Assembly (NCBI RefSeq): GCF_030506305.1
Contig: NZ_CP119421.1
Coordinates: 5,286,501-5,350,500 of the forward strand
DNA from: Porifericola rhodea
GTDB taxonomy: Bacteria > Bacteroidota > Bacteroidia > Cytophagales > Cyclobacteriaceae
DNA length: 64,000 nucleotides
Reading direction: 5' to 3'
The translations under genes were made by a program, and so were the position numbers. Shown here piece after piece: positions 32,902 through 41,447 of this stretch (the stretch's first letter is position 1; each line of letters opens with the position of its first letter). The notes beneath the pieces are model-generated. The model was not told where the DNA came from. It saw nothing but the letters and a program-made list of their open reading frames with translations, and did not search any database.

Positions 32902-33714
32902 ATGAATATTCTTTTTATTGGCGCTCACCCTGACGACTGTGAAGTATATGGAGGAGGCACTGCGGCACTTTTTACGGCTCTCGGCCATCATGTTAAATTT
33001 ATTTCTGTTACCAACGGTGATGCCGGCCACCACGAAATGCAAGGCACAGAACTGGTAGACTGTAGAAGTAAAGAAAGTGTAGCTGCCTCTCAGATACTTA
33101 ATGTCTCTTATGAGATTATGGATAACCGAGACGGACAGCTAGAGCCCAGCCTGCACAACCGTAGCCGTATTATCCGTCGCATTAGAAGCTGGCGTGCAGA
33201 TATTGTGATCACACACCGCCCTAATGACTACCACCCCGACCACCGATATACCAGCCAGTTGGTGCAAGATGCAGCCTATATGGTAATGGTACCAAATATA
33301 GCTCCCGGGGTTGCCCCTCTCCGTAAAAATCCGCTCTTTTTATATTTTCAGGATCATTTTCAGAAACCTTACCCCTTCCGTCCAGATATTGCGGTAAATA
33401 TTGATGACGTTTTTGAGCAAAAAATTAAAGCTCTGGATGCACACAGTTCACAGTTTTACGATTGGCTACCGTGGATAGAAGGCAAAACCAAAGAGGTGCC
33501 AAAAGGAGAGTCAGAACGTCTGGAATGGCTAAAAGAACAGTGGCCCAGCACCCCAAATGAAGAGGTAAAAAAAGCCCTGGCACGCTGGTATGGAGAGGCC
33601 AAGGCTAAAGAAATTAAACGTGCGGAAGCATTTGAAATAAGCGAATACGGCAGAAAAGTAACTGATGAGGACATCAGAGAACTTTTTCAGATGCTGCCAG
33701 CTACTACTTCCTGA
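32902..33714 (+). CDS. PIG-L family N-deacetylase
   Basis: The zinc site of the LmbE/PIG-L family is visible as GAHPDDCEVYGGG (residues about 7-19) and HRPNDYHPDHRYTS (near 105-118). The catalytic Asp is the first D of HPDD. The family removes acetyl groups from N-acetylglucosamine-type substrates such as those in bacillithiol or GPI synthesis. At 270 aa, with a C-terminal helical part, it is of the general Bacteroidota type; no thiol-synthesis neighbours are present. It overlaps the converging nucleoside hydrolase by 11 nt. Confidence 0.9.
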   Translation: MNILFIGAHPDDCEVYGGGTAALFTALGHHVKFISVTNGDAGHHEMQGTELVDCRSKESVAASQILNVSYEIMDNRDGQLEPSLHNRSRIIRRIRSWRADIVITHRPNDYHPDHRYTSQLVQDAAYMVMVPNIAPGVAPLRKNPLFLYFQDHFQKPYPFRPDIAVNIDDVFEQKIKALDAHSSQFYDWLPWIEGKTKEVPKGESERLEWLKEQWPSTPNEEVKKALARWYGEAKAKEIKRAEAFEISEYGRKVTDEDIRELFQMLPATTS

Positions 33715-34666
33715 CGAAATTTTTACGTGATTGTGCCAATAGGTAGTTATAAAACTCATCTTTGCTGGCGTCCGTAACTACATTTACCCAGCTTCCTGAT
33801 CCGGGTTTGGCAATAGTTTCACCCTGGTTAGGTAGCTTCTGAGCAATCTCCAGCTCCATCTTTTCTACCGTAAAAATATCTTTTCTGGTAACTACCGCTG
33901 CTGCCAGTACATCCCACATATGATACAGATAGTCATACCCGGGGATAGTGTTTACAGTAATAGCCCAGCAGAATGAAGCCATATAAGACACATCATACTC
34001 ATGCTGAGAAGCCATTTGCTCCAGAAAGTCAAAGGTAACTGGTACGTGGTTAGTAGCGTCCAGAGGTACTATGGTTAGTGGTAGGTTCTGTTCTATAAGC
34101 CATTGCGCTCCGGCGGGATCCCAGTATACATTCCACTCTGCGGAGCCATTGTGAGTATAGGTTCGCACATTACCGTGCACGTCTACAGCTCCGGCCATCC
34201 ACACTATTTCACTAATTTTATCTTTTATGGCAGGTTCTTTTCGTAATGCGTTTACAAAAGTGGTACAGGGTCCTGTCATCAGGTAAGACACCGGCTCTTC
34301 GCATTGCATCAACTGAGAGATGATAAAGTCACTGGCTTCCAACTCACTTAATGGTGAGTGTACGCTCTTCATATTCAAGAGCTGGGGAAAAGCATTGATA
34401 ATTTGCGGCTGTGCTCTCCATACATCAGGAAAAGGGTTCATACCTCTTGCCTGGCTGATAGCTACCCCTACCGGCCTGGGCATCATCAGGTCTATAAACT
34501 TACGAGACGATTCAGCAGCAGAATCGGCATAGCAGTCAGCAGGAGTTACGCTAACTCCTATCAGGTCTACTTCTTCCATAGTTAATACCAGCAGTAGGGC
34601 CAGCAGGTCGTCTACCCCACCATCATGGTCTAAAAATACTTTTTTTCTGGGCTGCGAATTGCTCAT
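33704..34666 (-). CDS. nucleoside hydrolase (IunH family)
   Basis: The calcium-binding motif appears near the N-terminus as DHDGGVDDLLALLL (usual form DxDxGxDD). YLMTGPCTTFVNAL and EWNVYWDPAGAQWLI are the further family blocks, and the late WDVLAAAVVTR segment replaces the usual His/Asp region. Nucleoside hydrolases split ribosides into base and ribose for salvage. The length of 320 aa is normal and there is no signal peptide. Specificity cannot be told from motifs. Confidence 0.9.
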   Translation of the reverse strand: MSNSQPRKKVFLDHDGGVDDLLALLLVLTMEEVDLIGVSVTPADCYADSAAESSRKFIDLMMPRPVGVAISQARGMNPFPDVWRAQPQIINAFPQLLNMKSVHSPLSELEASDFIISQLMQCEEPVSYLMTGPCTTFVNALRKEPAIKDKISEIVWMAGAVDVHGNVRTYTHNGSAEWNVYWDPAGAQWLIEQNLPLTIVPLDATNHVPVTFDFLEQMASQHEYDVSYMASFCWAITVNTIPGYDYLYHMWDVLAAAVVTRKDIFTVEKMELEIAQKLPNQGETIAKPGSGSWVNVVTDASKDEFYNYLLAQSRKNFVRK

Positions 34667-34723
34667 AGCTATAAGAGTTAATGATTCAGTTAAATGTATT
34701 TGTACTCGCTAAACTTATAGTGC

Positions 34724-34731
34724 CAAAACTA
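34724..34731 (-). promoter_or_regulatory. candidate -7 element of the nucleoside hydrolase gene
   Basis: TAGTTTTG on the minus strand matches TAnnTTTG 58 nt before the start codon. No clear -33 box is visible. Confidence 0.4.
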
Positions 34732-34754
34732 GTACATTTACCATAAAAAAACTT

Positions 34755-35165
34755 ATGGCAGTACAGCTTTCCGAAGATCGTAACCCTGATAGAGAAAAAG
34801 TGTTAGAACTTTACCGAGCAAACCAATGGAGTGCGGCGGATAAGCCAGAAGCACTATACCAGGCTTTAACGCACTCTCATAGCCTCATTACTGCCTGGGA
34901 AGGTAAGCGGTTACTAGGGCTGGGAAACGCCATTTCTGATGGGCACTTAGTGGTGTACTTTCCTCATCTTTTAGTTCACCCTGACTTTCAGGGCAAAGGT
35001 ATAGGCAAAATGATTATGCAGCGTATGGAGGAGAAATATGCTCATTTACACATGCAAATGCTTACTGCAGATCGTGCTTCAGTCAACTTCTACCAAAAGT
35101 GTGGATTCCAAAAAGCTGGTGACACGCTACCGATGTGGAAGTACCAGGGAAAAGAGCATGGTTGA
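34755..35165 (+). CDS. GNAT family N-acetyltransferase
   Basis: The acetyl-CoA binding motif A is present as HPDFQGKGIGKMIMQRM (Q/R-x-x-G-x-G/A type), preceded by the strands LVVYFPHLLV and followed by ASVNFYQKCGFQKAG, the typical motif B. At 136 aa it is a single minimal GNAT domain. The acceptor is unknown. It diverges from the nucleoside hydrolase gene. Confidence 0.92.
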   Translation: MAVQLSEDRNPDREKVLELYRANQWSAADKPEALYQALTHSHSLITAWEGKRLLGLGNAISDGHLVVYFPHLLVHPDFQGKGIGKMIMQRMEEKYAHLHMQMLTADRASVNFYQKCGFQKAGDTLPMWKYQGKEHG

Positions 35166-35185
35166 TACAGTTCTGCTATTTTCTT

Positions 35186-35839
35186 TCATCCAAGAATCCG
35201 ATAGAAAATGAAGTAATTCATGCTCAGGTTAAATGCAGCATGAGCCAGCACAGCTCCCCAAATAGAGCCACTTTGTACTCTTGCTTTGTAGAAGAGTAAA
35301 CAGCTCACAAATAAAGCCACAGCCCAGACTATTGCGGGCAATGGCAAAAATGACCATTCCCCCTGATGGTATACAAACCCAAAGTGTGCGAGGTGTACCA
35401 GGCTAAAGGCAAGGCTATCTAAAACACTGGCAGCTGTTGCCCCAGAGTTTAACGCAAAGTTTTCATGGATGAAACCACGATAGAAAAACTCCTCTCCAAT
35501 TGGACTAAACAACATGCTGCTTATTGAGAAAATGATAAAAAAAGTAAAGCGCGTCTGAGTGTCCATACCCGCTGGCAGCCCCTGATAGCTGTGGGAAATA
35601 TATACTAATGCATTGCTAAGAGTATGTCCATACCAGTAAAACATCAACCCATATAGCAGGCCACATATGATAAACCCATATAGAAAGCCTATGAGCATTC
35701 CTTTCCAGCTATCCACTTTCTTAAGACCGACCTTTCTTCTACCTGAGGATTTAAGTAATATTAGTGGTATACTTACTAAGAAGAGAAAATAATAACTCAG
35801 CCACTGATAGCTTGTCTGTATATTAGCTTCTATAACCAA
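35186..35839 (-). CDS. CPBP family intramembrane metalloprotease (possibly interrupted)
   Basis: A multi-span membrane protein with the CPBP/Abi motifs: EEFFYRGFIHE (motif 1, EExxxR), LVHLAHFG (motif 2) and HAAFNLSMN (motif 3). These provide the glutamates and histidines of the active site, as in CAAX prenyl proteases. The open frame starts at a TTG (35839) placed directly after an in-frame TAG. The preceding 36 codons in the same frame look like the true N-terminus, so the gene may carry a nonsense mutation or a sequencing error. Confidence 0.85.
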   Translation of the reverse strand: MVIEANIQTSYQWLSYYFLFLVSIPLILLKSSGRRKVGLKKVDSWKGMLIGFLYGFIICGLLYGLMFYWYGHTLSNALVYISHSYQGLPAGMDTQTRFTFFIIFSISSMLFSPIGEEFFYRGFIHENFALNSGATAASVLDSLAFSLVHLAHFGFVYHQGEWSFLPLPAIVWAVALFVSCLLFYKARVQSGSIWGAVLAHAAFNLSMNYFIFYRILG

Positions 35840-35950
35840 CTACACTCTCAGGCTGCTGAGCAACAATAGAACAATTAACGCCAGCTGCCAGCCGGGCTTC
35901 AGGTAGCGACGAAATAGTGGGCGAAAATCTTCTTGAGTCAGCTGTTGCAT
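35840..35950 (-). other. probable N-terminal segment of the CPBP gene, cut off by TAG
   Basis: An ATG at 35950 opens 36 codons (MQQLTQEDFRPLFRRYLKPG, then a hydrophobic stretch) ending in TAG at 35842-35840. The CPBP frame continues without shift right after the stop. The hydrophobic stretch would complete a first membrane helix. It may be a genuine stop (broken gene), a readthrough site, or a separate 36-aa peptide. Confidence 0.6.
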
Positions 35951-36109
35951 GCTTCTCACAAGATAATTTTTTTGAAACTGTAAAGGTAGTCTTCGCCTTA
36001 CTTTCGTGGGTAGCACTTACACTTTTTCTGATTACTGCCCAAAGGCTTTTAGCATTATCAGCAAAAAGTAATAAATTGCTTACTGCTTAAACCTAACGCT
36101 ACAAACCTT

Positions 36110-36502
36110 ATGAAAAAAATTGCTATTACCCTTTCAATTATTCTGGCTATTTCTGCCAGCTCATTTGTAATCAATATGCAACAACAAGAAGAATCTCTCC
36201 GCCACGTGGTGGTTTTTAAGTACAAAGAAGGTGCTTCTAAAGCAGACATCAAAAAAGTGACAGATGCCTTCCGTGATCTACAAAACAAAATACCCGGAAT
36301 CACTTCTTTTGAATATGGAATAAACAATAGTCCTGAAGGTAAAGACCAGGGTTTTACTCATGTTTATACGCTTACTTTTGAAGATGCTGAAGCTCGTGAT
36401 GTATATCTCCCTCACCCTGAGCATAAGAAATTTGGTGAGCTTTTAGGTTCATTAAACGTGCTGGAAGATGCTTTTGTAGTAGACTACCACCCTATGGACT
36501 AA
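36110..36502 (+). CDS. secreted Dabb (stress-responsive A/B barrel) domain protein
   Basis: A signal peptide (about 20 residues) precedes one ferredoxin-like Dabb domain. It begins LRHVVVFKYKEGASKADIKK and contains IPGITSFEYGINNS, FTHVYTLTFEDAEARDVYLP and HPEHKKF, all standard family blocks. Dabb domains form dimers; most lack a known activity. At 130 aa it is a one-domain exported type. It lies about 115 nt before a DUF1080 lipoprotein, a pairing that suggests a link to sugar-derived compounds but does not prove it. Confidence 0.9.
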   Translation: MKKIAITLSIILAISASSFVINMQQQEESLRHVVVFKYKEGASKADIKKVTDAFRDLQNKIPGITSFEYGINNSPEGKDQGFTHVYTLTFEDAEARDVYLPHPEHKKFGELLGSLNVLEDAFVVDYHPMD

Positions 36503-36616
36503 GTATCTGAAAGCTTAAGTCTACTGATATAAACAAATTTTAATGATGATGTCATGCTACAACCGGGCATGACATTTCTTTTGGCTAATACATCTAAACA
36601 AAACAGATTTATACTC

Positions 36617-37450
36617 ATGAAAAGCCTAGCGATATTACTAAGCAGCTTATTCTTTTTGTATGCCTGTAGTCCTGCCGAGCAAGGCAGCAAGGAAAACAGT
36701 ACTACCTCAGAAAGCAGCACTACTGAAGATCAGGTACAGGAAGAAGAGTGGATACAACTTTTTAACGGCAAAGACCTTAGTGGCTGGCGTGTAAAAATCA
36801 GAGGATACGAATTAGACGAAAACTTTGGCAATACTTTTCGTGTAGAAGATGGCCTGATGAAAGTTCGTTACGATCAGTACGATGATTTTGCGCAGCAGTA
36901 CGGTCACATCTTTTACGAAAAGCCCTACTCCAGTTATAAATTCAGAGTAGAGTACCGCTTTGTAGGTGAACAGGCTCCTAATGGCGAAGGCTGGGCCTGG
37001 CGCAATAGTGGTATTATGGTACATGGGCAGTCTCCAGAAAGCATGGGTAAAGATCAGGATTTCCCTATTTCTATTGAAGTACAGTTGTTAGGCGGCCCTG
37101 AGGAGGGTGAGCGCACGACTTGCAACCTTTGTACACCTGGTACCAATGTAGTAATGGATGGAGAGCTGGTTACTGATCATTGCATTAGCTCTAACTCTAA
37201 AACCTACCCCGGCGACCAGTGGGTAACTGCTGAAGTAGTAGTACTGGCTGACTCAGTTATTCACCATTTGGTAAATGGCGACACTGTACTAAGTTACCAG
37301 CAGCCTCAAATGGGTGGCGGCACAGTAAGCGGCCATGATGAAAGCCTGAAAATTGAAGGTCAATTATTAAAAGAGGGCTATATTTCTTTGCAGAGCGAAA
37401 GCCATCCGGTAGACTTCCGTAAAGTAGAAATTTTACCTCTGGAAGATTAA
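36617..37450 (+). CDS. DUF1080 (3-keto-disaccharide hydrolase-like) lipoprotein
   Basis: The start at 36617 gives a lipoprotein signal (MKSLAILLSSLFFLYACSP) and a Ser/Thr/Glu-rich linker. A DUF1080 domain of about 220 residues follows, with EWIQLFNGKDLSGWRVKI, a FRVEDGLMKV strand, NSGIMVHGQSPESM, QWVTAEVVVL and the closing GYISLQSESHPVDFRKVEI. It resembles a concanavalin-like hydrolase. Cys residues in TTCNLCTPGTNV are unusual and may form a disulfide. A clear terminator follows. An ATG at 36554 in frame lacks a signal sequence. Confidence 0.92.
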   Translation: MKSLAILLSSLFFLYACSPAEQGSKENSTTSESSTTEDQVQEEEWIQLFNGKDLSGWRVKIRGYELDENFGNTFRVEDGLMKVRYDQYDDFAQQYGHIFYEKPYSSYKFRVEYRFVGEQAPNGEGWAWRNSGIMVHGQSPESMGKDQDFPISIEVQLLGGPEEGERTTCNLCTPGTNVVMDGELVTDHCISSNSKTYPGDQWVTAEVVVLADSVIHHLVNGDTVLSYQQPQMGGGTVSGHDESLKIEGQLLKEGYISLQSESHPVDFRKVEILPLED

Positions 37451-37974
37451 GCAATACTTAAAGGTCGCTGCGTTGAGCGACCTTTCTTTTTTCCAGCCTA
37501 CAGATTTTTTTAGTATCTCTGAGTTTTGCTGATAGTACTTTTCCAGAGTTAATGGCTTTATGCCTAGCAAATGCTCCACAATCAGACTGTTAATAGCATT
37601 TTCGCCCCTTCCTTTACTTACATCTGAATTCATCCGGGCTTCCAGCGTCCAATCTACCAGGTTAAATTTCTTTCTCCAGGCTAAGCCAGACTCATAATCT
37701 TCTTTTTCAAATGTATTTTTTTACCACTTAATCGCGAGAGCATGCCTGCCAGTTCGCTCATACTGTAAAGCGAAACAATTAATGCTTTTTCTATACCTTC
37801 AAATGCCTTATCCACAGAGGCTGTATTTTCATCATCACCCTCCACCTCATCTACCCCTCTAGTTTAGGAGCTTTGGCTTTATCTCGTTCCAAAACGCAGT
37901 TGCTCGCCCTGTCTATGCAATAGTTGTAATATAATGCTACCTAACTTTCCGATAGCCCCTGTAATAAGCATCAT
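37433..37974 (-). pseudogene. decayed NAD(P)-binding SDR/NmrA-like oxidoreductase
   Basis: The minus strand starts MMLITGAIGKLGSIILQLL (Rossmann motif) at 37974, but the frame stops soon after. The homology continues in other frames: RDKAKAPKLEG, then ENTASVDKAFEGIEKALIVS, then after a large deletion WRKKFNLVDWTLEARMNSDV and the helix LLGIKPLTLEKYYQQN. These blocks are in the order of SDR proteins of the QorB/NmrA type (normally about 290 aa). At least two frame changes, stops and missing middle parts show it is dead. The terminator of the DUF1080 gene overlaps its end. Confidence 0.75.
37459..37492 (+). terminator. terminator of the DUF1080 gene
   Basis: AAAGGTCGCT (37460-37469) pairs perfectly with AGCGACCTTT (37476-37485), followed by CTTTTTT. 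Confidence 0.9.
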
Positions 37975-38176
37975 CTGATAACCCTATTAGTGTAAAAATA
38001 TATACAACAAAAGATGCAGTATGCTGCCTTAGGTTGGTTCACAGCGATTTGTTAACAGATAATACAATACCTCAATGCTCTACAAGATTTAAGTCAGTCT
38101 CTAGCTCATCTGCTTACAAAAACATCTATCTCCTTCTTTCTTAACTTAAGTCAATGCGCTGCCAAGACCTACCTTC

Positions 38177-38184
38177 TAGCTTTG
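38177..38184 (+). promoter_or_regulatory. candidate -7 element of the quinone-reductase-like gene
   Basis: TAGCTTTG matches TAnnTTTG, 40 nt before the start codon. No TTTG -33 box is visible. Between the pseudogene start (37974) and this point I see nothing else. Confidence 0.45.
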
Positions 38185-38224
38185 TGTATATACTTTAATT
38201 CTGAAACTATAAACACAATTTATT

Positions 38225-39202
38225 ATGAGAGCAGTTTATTGCACACAATACGGGTCACCTTCTGTACTGGATGTACGTAGTGTAGAATGCCCTTTACCTA
38301 AAGCCCACGAAATATTAGTTAAAGTGCATGCCGCCAGTATTACCACCGCCGATGCCATGATGAGACAAGGTAGCCCACGCTATGCACGTCTTTTTTTAGG
38401 TTTTAAGCGTCCTCGGAGGCCTATTACCGGTACCGGATTTGCCGGTACAGTTGTAGCAGTTGGCAAAAATGTAAGTCAGTTTGAAGTAGGCAGTCATGTG
38501 TTTGGAGAAACTACAACTAACTTTGGCGCTCATGCAGAATATGTTTGTGTACCAGAAAATGGAGTAGTACTCTCTTTACCTAGTTTTCTCAGTTATGAAG
38601 AAGGAGCTTTAATGTGTGATGGGCCCGTTACTTCGCTTAACTTTCTAAAAAATCTGGCAGAACTTAAGGCTGGGCAACACATTTTAATAAATGGTGCGTC
38701 GGGCAGTTTGGGCATGGCCGCTATCCAAATTGCCAAACATATGGGAGCTGAAGTAACCGGAGTCTGTAGTAGAAGAAATTTAAACGAAATTATTGAGCTT
38801 GGAGCAGACCGGGTTATAAACTATCAGGAGACAGATTTTACTAGCCAGAAGCAGCAGTATGATGTAGTCTACGATACAGTAGGCAAAAGCTCATACGCTC
38901 AGTGTAAAGCTATACTAAAGCCTAATGGTAGATATGTTTCTCCGGTTCTCAATATGAAATTGCTTTACTATAGCCTAACTACTAAAGCTGGTAATGGAAA
39001 AAGTGCCAAATTTACCGCTACCGGTCTCAGCCCGGTTCATGAGTTAAAGAAACTTATAATTGAATTACTGGAAATGATTCGCCAGCAGCAGTTGAAGGTC
39101 TATATTGACCGAGCATATGAGATTAACCAGATTGTAGAGGCGCATGAGTATATAGACAGCGGCCACAAAAGAGGAAACATTGTTTTAAAGCTTAGTGCCT
39201 GA
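38225..39202 (+). CDS. NAD(P)-dependent alcohol dehydrogenase / quinone reductase-like (MDR family)
   Basis: A medium-chain dehydrogenase/reductase of 325 aa. A GroES-like N-terminal half (HEILVKVHAASITTADAM, GFAGTVVAVGKNVSQF) precedes a Rossmann domain (LINGASGSLGMAAIQIAKHMGAEVTGVCS). The structural and catalytic zinc cysteines of zinc alcohol dehydrogenases are absent, so it belongs with zinc-free quinone/enone reductases. The converging neighbour is a Crp-family regulator, which may control it. The decayed SDR gene upstream points to the loss of a related reductase. Confidence 0.9.
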   Translation: MRAVYCTQYGSPSVLDVRSVECPLPKAHEILVKVHAASITTADAMMRQGSPRYARLFLGFKRPRRPITGTGFAGTVVAVGKNVSQFEVGSHVFGETTTNFGAHAEYVCVPENGVVLSLPSFLSYEEGALMCDGPVTSLNFLKNLAELKAGQHILINGASGSLGMAAIQIAKHMGAEVTGVCSRRNLNEIIELGADRVINYQETDFTSQKQQYDVVYDTVGKSSYAQCKAILKPNGRYVSPVLNMKLLYYSLTTKAGNGKSAKFTATGLSPVHELKKLIIELLEMIRQQQLKVYIDRAYEINQIVEAHEYIDSGHKRGNIVLKLSA

Positions 39203-39213
39203 ACAATTAGGTG

Positions 39214-39858
39214 CTAGGTCTGCTTATGTAACCTTTTTCTAATTCTGCTCAAGGATTCAGCTGTAATGCCTATATAGCTTGCCAACTGATGCTGAGGTAT
39301 GCGTTGCAATAGTTCAGGACGATCTTCCAGCATTTGCAAATACCTTTGTTCGGGAGATGACACCATAAAGCGGGCAAAGTCGTCCTGGGCTTTGCCTGTA
39401 TTTCTTTCTACTTCCTGCCGGATGATAGATTCCAGCCGAGGAATTCTTTGGCACATCTCTTTTTCTATTTGCTGATTACCTACGGTGAGCACACAGTCTT
39501 CTGCACATATCAGGTAATGACGTGAAGGCTGTTGATTGGTGTAGCTGCTAAAAGAGTTTACAGCCTGGCCTTCGGTATAAAAAGCGGTAGACTTCTCTTC
39601 ACCGTCAATTAGGTAGAACTCGCGCACACAGCCCTTCAGCACAAAGTAGCACTTATCAGCTACCTGCCCTTCTTCCAGCAAGTAAGCTCCCTTTTTAAAG
39701 CTTTTTACCAGGGTATTATCCATAATCAGATCTATCTCTTCCGGGCTGAGTACCTGAAAGCCAGACACATAGTCAAGCAGTTCTTTTTTAAATATGATTT
39801 CATCTGAGATGCCTGTAGCATTGGGCTGTACTGCTGAGGGTGCACCGGAGTTGCTCAT
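39214..39858 (-). CDS. Crp/Fnr-family regulator without cysteine cluster
   Basis: A cyclic-nucleotide-like beta roll (ALVKSFKKGAYLLEEGQVAD in part; CYFVLKGCVREFYLIDGEEK) is joined by a long helix to a short C-terminal helix-turn-helix (HQLASYIGITAESLSRIRKRL). No N-terminal CxxC pair is present, so it is not an oxygen sensor of FNR type. At 214 aa it is the usual Bacteroidota Crp-like size. The effector is unknown. It converges on the quinone-reductase gene with a gap of 11 nt. Confidence 0.88.
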   Translation of the reverse strand: MSNSGAPSAVQPNATGISDEIIFKKELLDYVSGFQVLSPEEIDLIMDNTLVKSFKKGAYLLEEGQVADKCYFVLKGCVREFYLIDGEEKSTAFYTEGQAVNSFSSYTNQQPSRHYLICAEDCVLTVGNQQIEKEMCQRIPRLESIIRQEVERNTGKAQDDFARFMVSSPEQRYLQMLEDRPELLQRIPQHQLASYIGITAESLSRIRKRLHKQT

Positions 39859-40065
39859 CGTAAAATTATTATGGTAAGAAAATCAGGCTATATATTGCTA
39901 CGCTAAAGATAAGGATTTACTAAGCCTTAAATCAAGTGCACATAATTAGCTTCACCATTAATTTTAAGCTAATGAGGTTTTCAGGCCCAATCATAGCTTT
40001 AGTAATCAAGCTAAAATGATTAAAACTAGTTATAAACCCATTATGCTGGCTATTACGCTATCTTC

Positions 40066-40091
40066 AAAAAAAAAGGAAGCTATTCGCTCCC
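40066..40091 (-). terminator. terminator of the FAD oxidoreductase gene
   Basis: On the minus strand a GGGAGC/GCTTCC stem (one G-U pair, 40075-40091, 5-nt loop) is followed by eight or more T. Confidence 0.78.
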
Positions 40092-40100
40092 TCATGACAT

Positions 40101-41378
40101 CTAGTGGGCAGATAATAAATCTTCGCGAATTACATCTGCAGCTATACGCCCAGACCGCATAGCCGCGTTAAGCGAGCCATTGAGCAAATAATCTCCGGCT
40201 GCATACAAGCCTTCTTTCAGTTTTACCTGCTCGGCGATAGCCTCATGGGCAACACTATCCTGATTAGGAAGTGCGTAGTTGATGCGATAGGTACGAAGAT
40301 GCTCCCAGCTATCGGTCTGTTTTCCAAACCACTCAGAAAGCTCATCTTTTACATTGAGTATCAGTTCTTCGTCACTTGCTTTCTGATAGCCGTTAATAGA
40401 AGCTGAAATCAAGTGTTTACCTTCAGGAGCATAATGTGCAGACGCCTGACTCATCACACAAACATTGTTTACCAATTTATCTCCAGCAGCATTTAACGCT
40501 AAAACCGGCTTCTTGATGGGGGATGTATCTGCACTAAAATAAAGATTGGTGGTACTATGGTATTGAGTATTGCGTTTATCCTGCTCCAGATACTTCTTTA
40601 CGTAACCCAGAGGGTCAGTAGCCAGTAAAATCACTCTCGCAGAATATGTTTCACCAGTCTCGGTAGTCACTTCTGAGCCACTAATGCTGCTGACTTTACG
40701 ATTACATAGTATATGCTCCTCTCCTATCTTTTCTGCCAACTGACTGGGAATCTCCTCCATGCCATGAGCAGGTATTGCTGCTTCTCCCTCGGTAAACATC
40801 TTGAAAACAAAGTCAAACTCCCGACGAGAGGTTGTTAAACCATCTTCCAGAAAAATACCTGCCATAAAAGGCTGAAAGAAATGCCTGAGCATTCGCTCAC
40901 TAAATCCATATTCCTGTATTGCTGCCAGCGTACTTTTTTCGGGCTGCATAAATATTTCCTCTACGCTCATTTTACGGAGCTTTTGAGCCAGTGATAGCAC
41001 CTTGAGTTTATCTCCCAAAGTACCTACTTTAGAAAAAAGTGTTTTAAAAGCTATTGAAGGTTCACGGAGAGGGTCTCCAATCTCAAAGGATTGCTGGTGT
41101 TTGTAGACTAAGGCACCCGGTAAAAAAGTTTTCAGCTCAAGAGCATCGTAATCCAGCAAGGCTTTAGCTTCGGGGTAGGCAGTCAGAAACACCTGAAACC
41201 CACGGTCTAGCAGAAAACCTTCATGCTTATCAGTTTTTACTCTTCCTCCTACTCTGCCTTCCGCTTCTAATATTTTTACTCTATAGCCATAACGTTTGAG
41301 GTATGTAGCGGCACTTAGCCCGGCAAGGCCCGCTCCTATAATCAGTATATCGGTATCGCTATTTGCTTCCTGAGACAT
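40101..41378 (-). CDS. NAD(P)/FAD-dependent oxidoreductase (amine oxidase/desaturase-like)
   Basis: The N-terminus has the dinucleotide motif IIGAGLAGLSAATYLKR, then the EAEGRVGGRVKTD block typical of flavin amine oxidases, protoporphyrinogen oxidases and carotenoid desaturases. The C-terminus has the FAD-binding GLYAAGDYLLNGSLNAAMRS. At 425 aa it is a single-domain flavoenzyme. The substrate is unknown; no carotenoid or heme genes lie next to it. It follows the AraC-type gene (70-nt gap) and may share its transcript. Confidence 0.88.
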   Translation of the reverse strand: MSQEANSDTDILIIGAGLAGLSAATYLKRYGYRVKILEAEGRVGGRVKTDKHEGFLLDRGFQVFLTAYPEAKALLDYDALELKTFLPGALVYKHQQSFEIGDPLREPSIAFKTLFSKVGTLGDKLKVLSLAQKLRKMSVEEIFMQPEKSTLAAIQEYGFSERMLRHFFQPFMAGIFLEDGLTTSRREFDFVFKMFTEGEAAIPAHGMEEIPSQLAEKIGEEHILCNRKVSSISGSEVTTETGETYSARVILLATDPLGYVKKYLEQDKRNTQYHSTTNLYFSADTSPIKKPVLALNAAGDKLVNNVCVMSQASAHYAPEGKHLISASINGYQKASDEELILNVKDELSEWFGKQTDSWEHLRTYRINYALPNQDSVAHEAIAEQVKLKEGLYAAGDYLLNGSLNAAMRSGRIAADVIREDLLSAH

Positions 41379-41447
41379 TGCTGTACTTTGGTTGGTTAGT
41401 GTTATGCTAATATAAAGACCAAAGCACGGAAAGGCGCCAGTTGTTTT

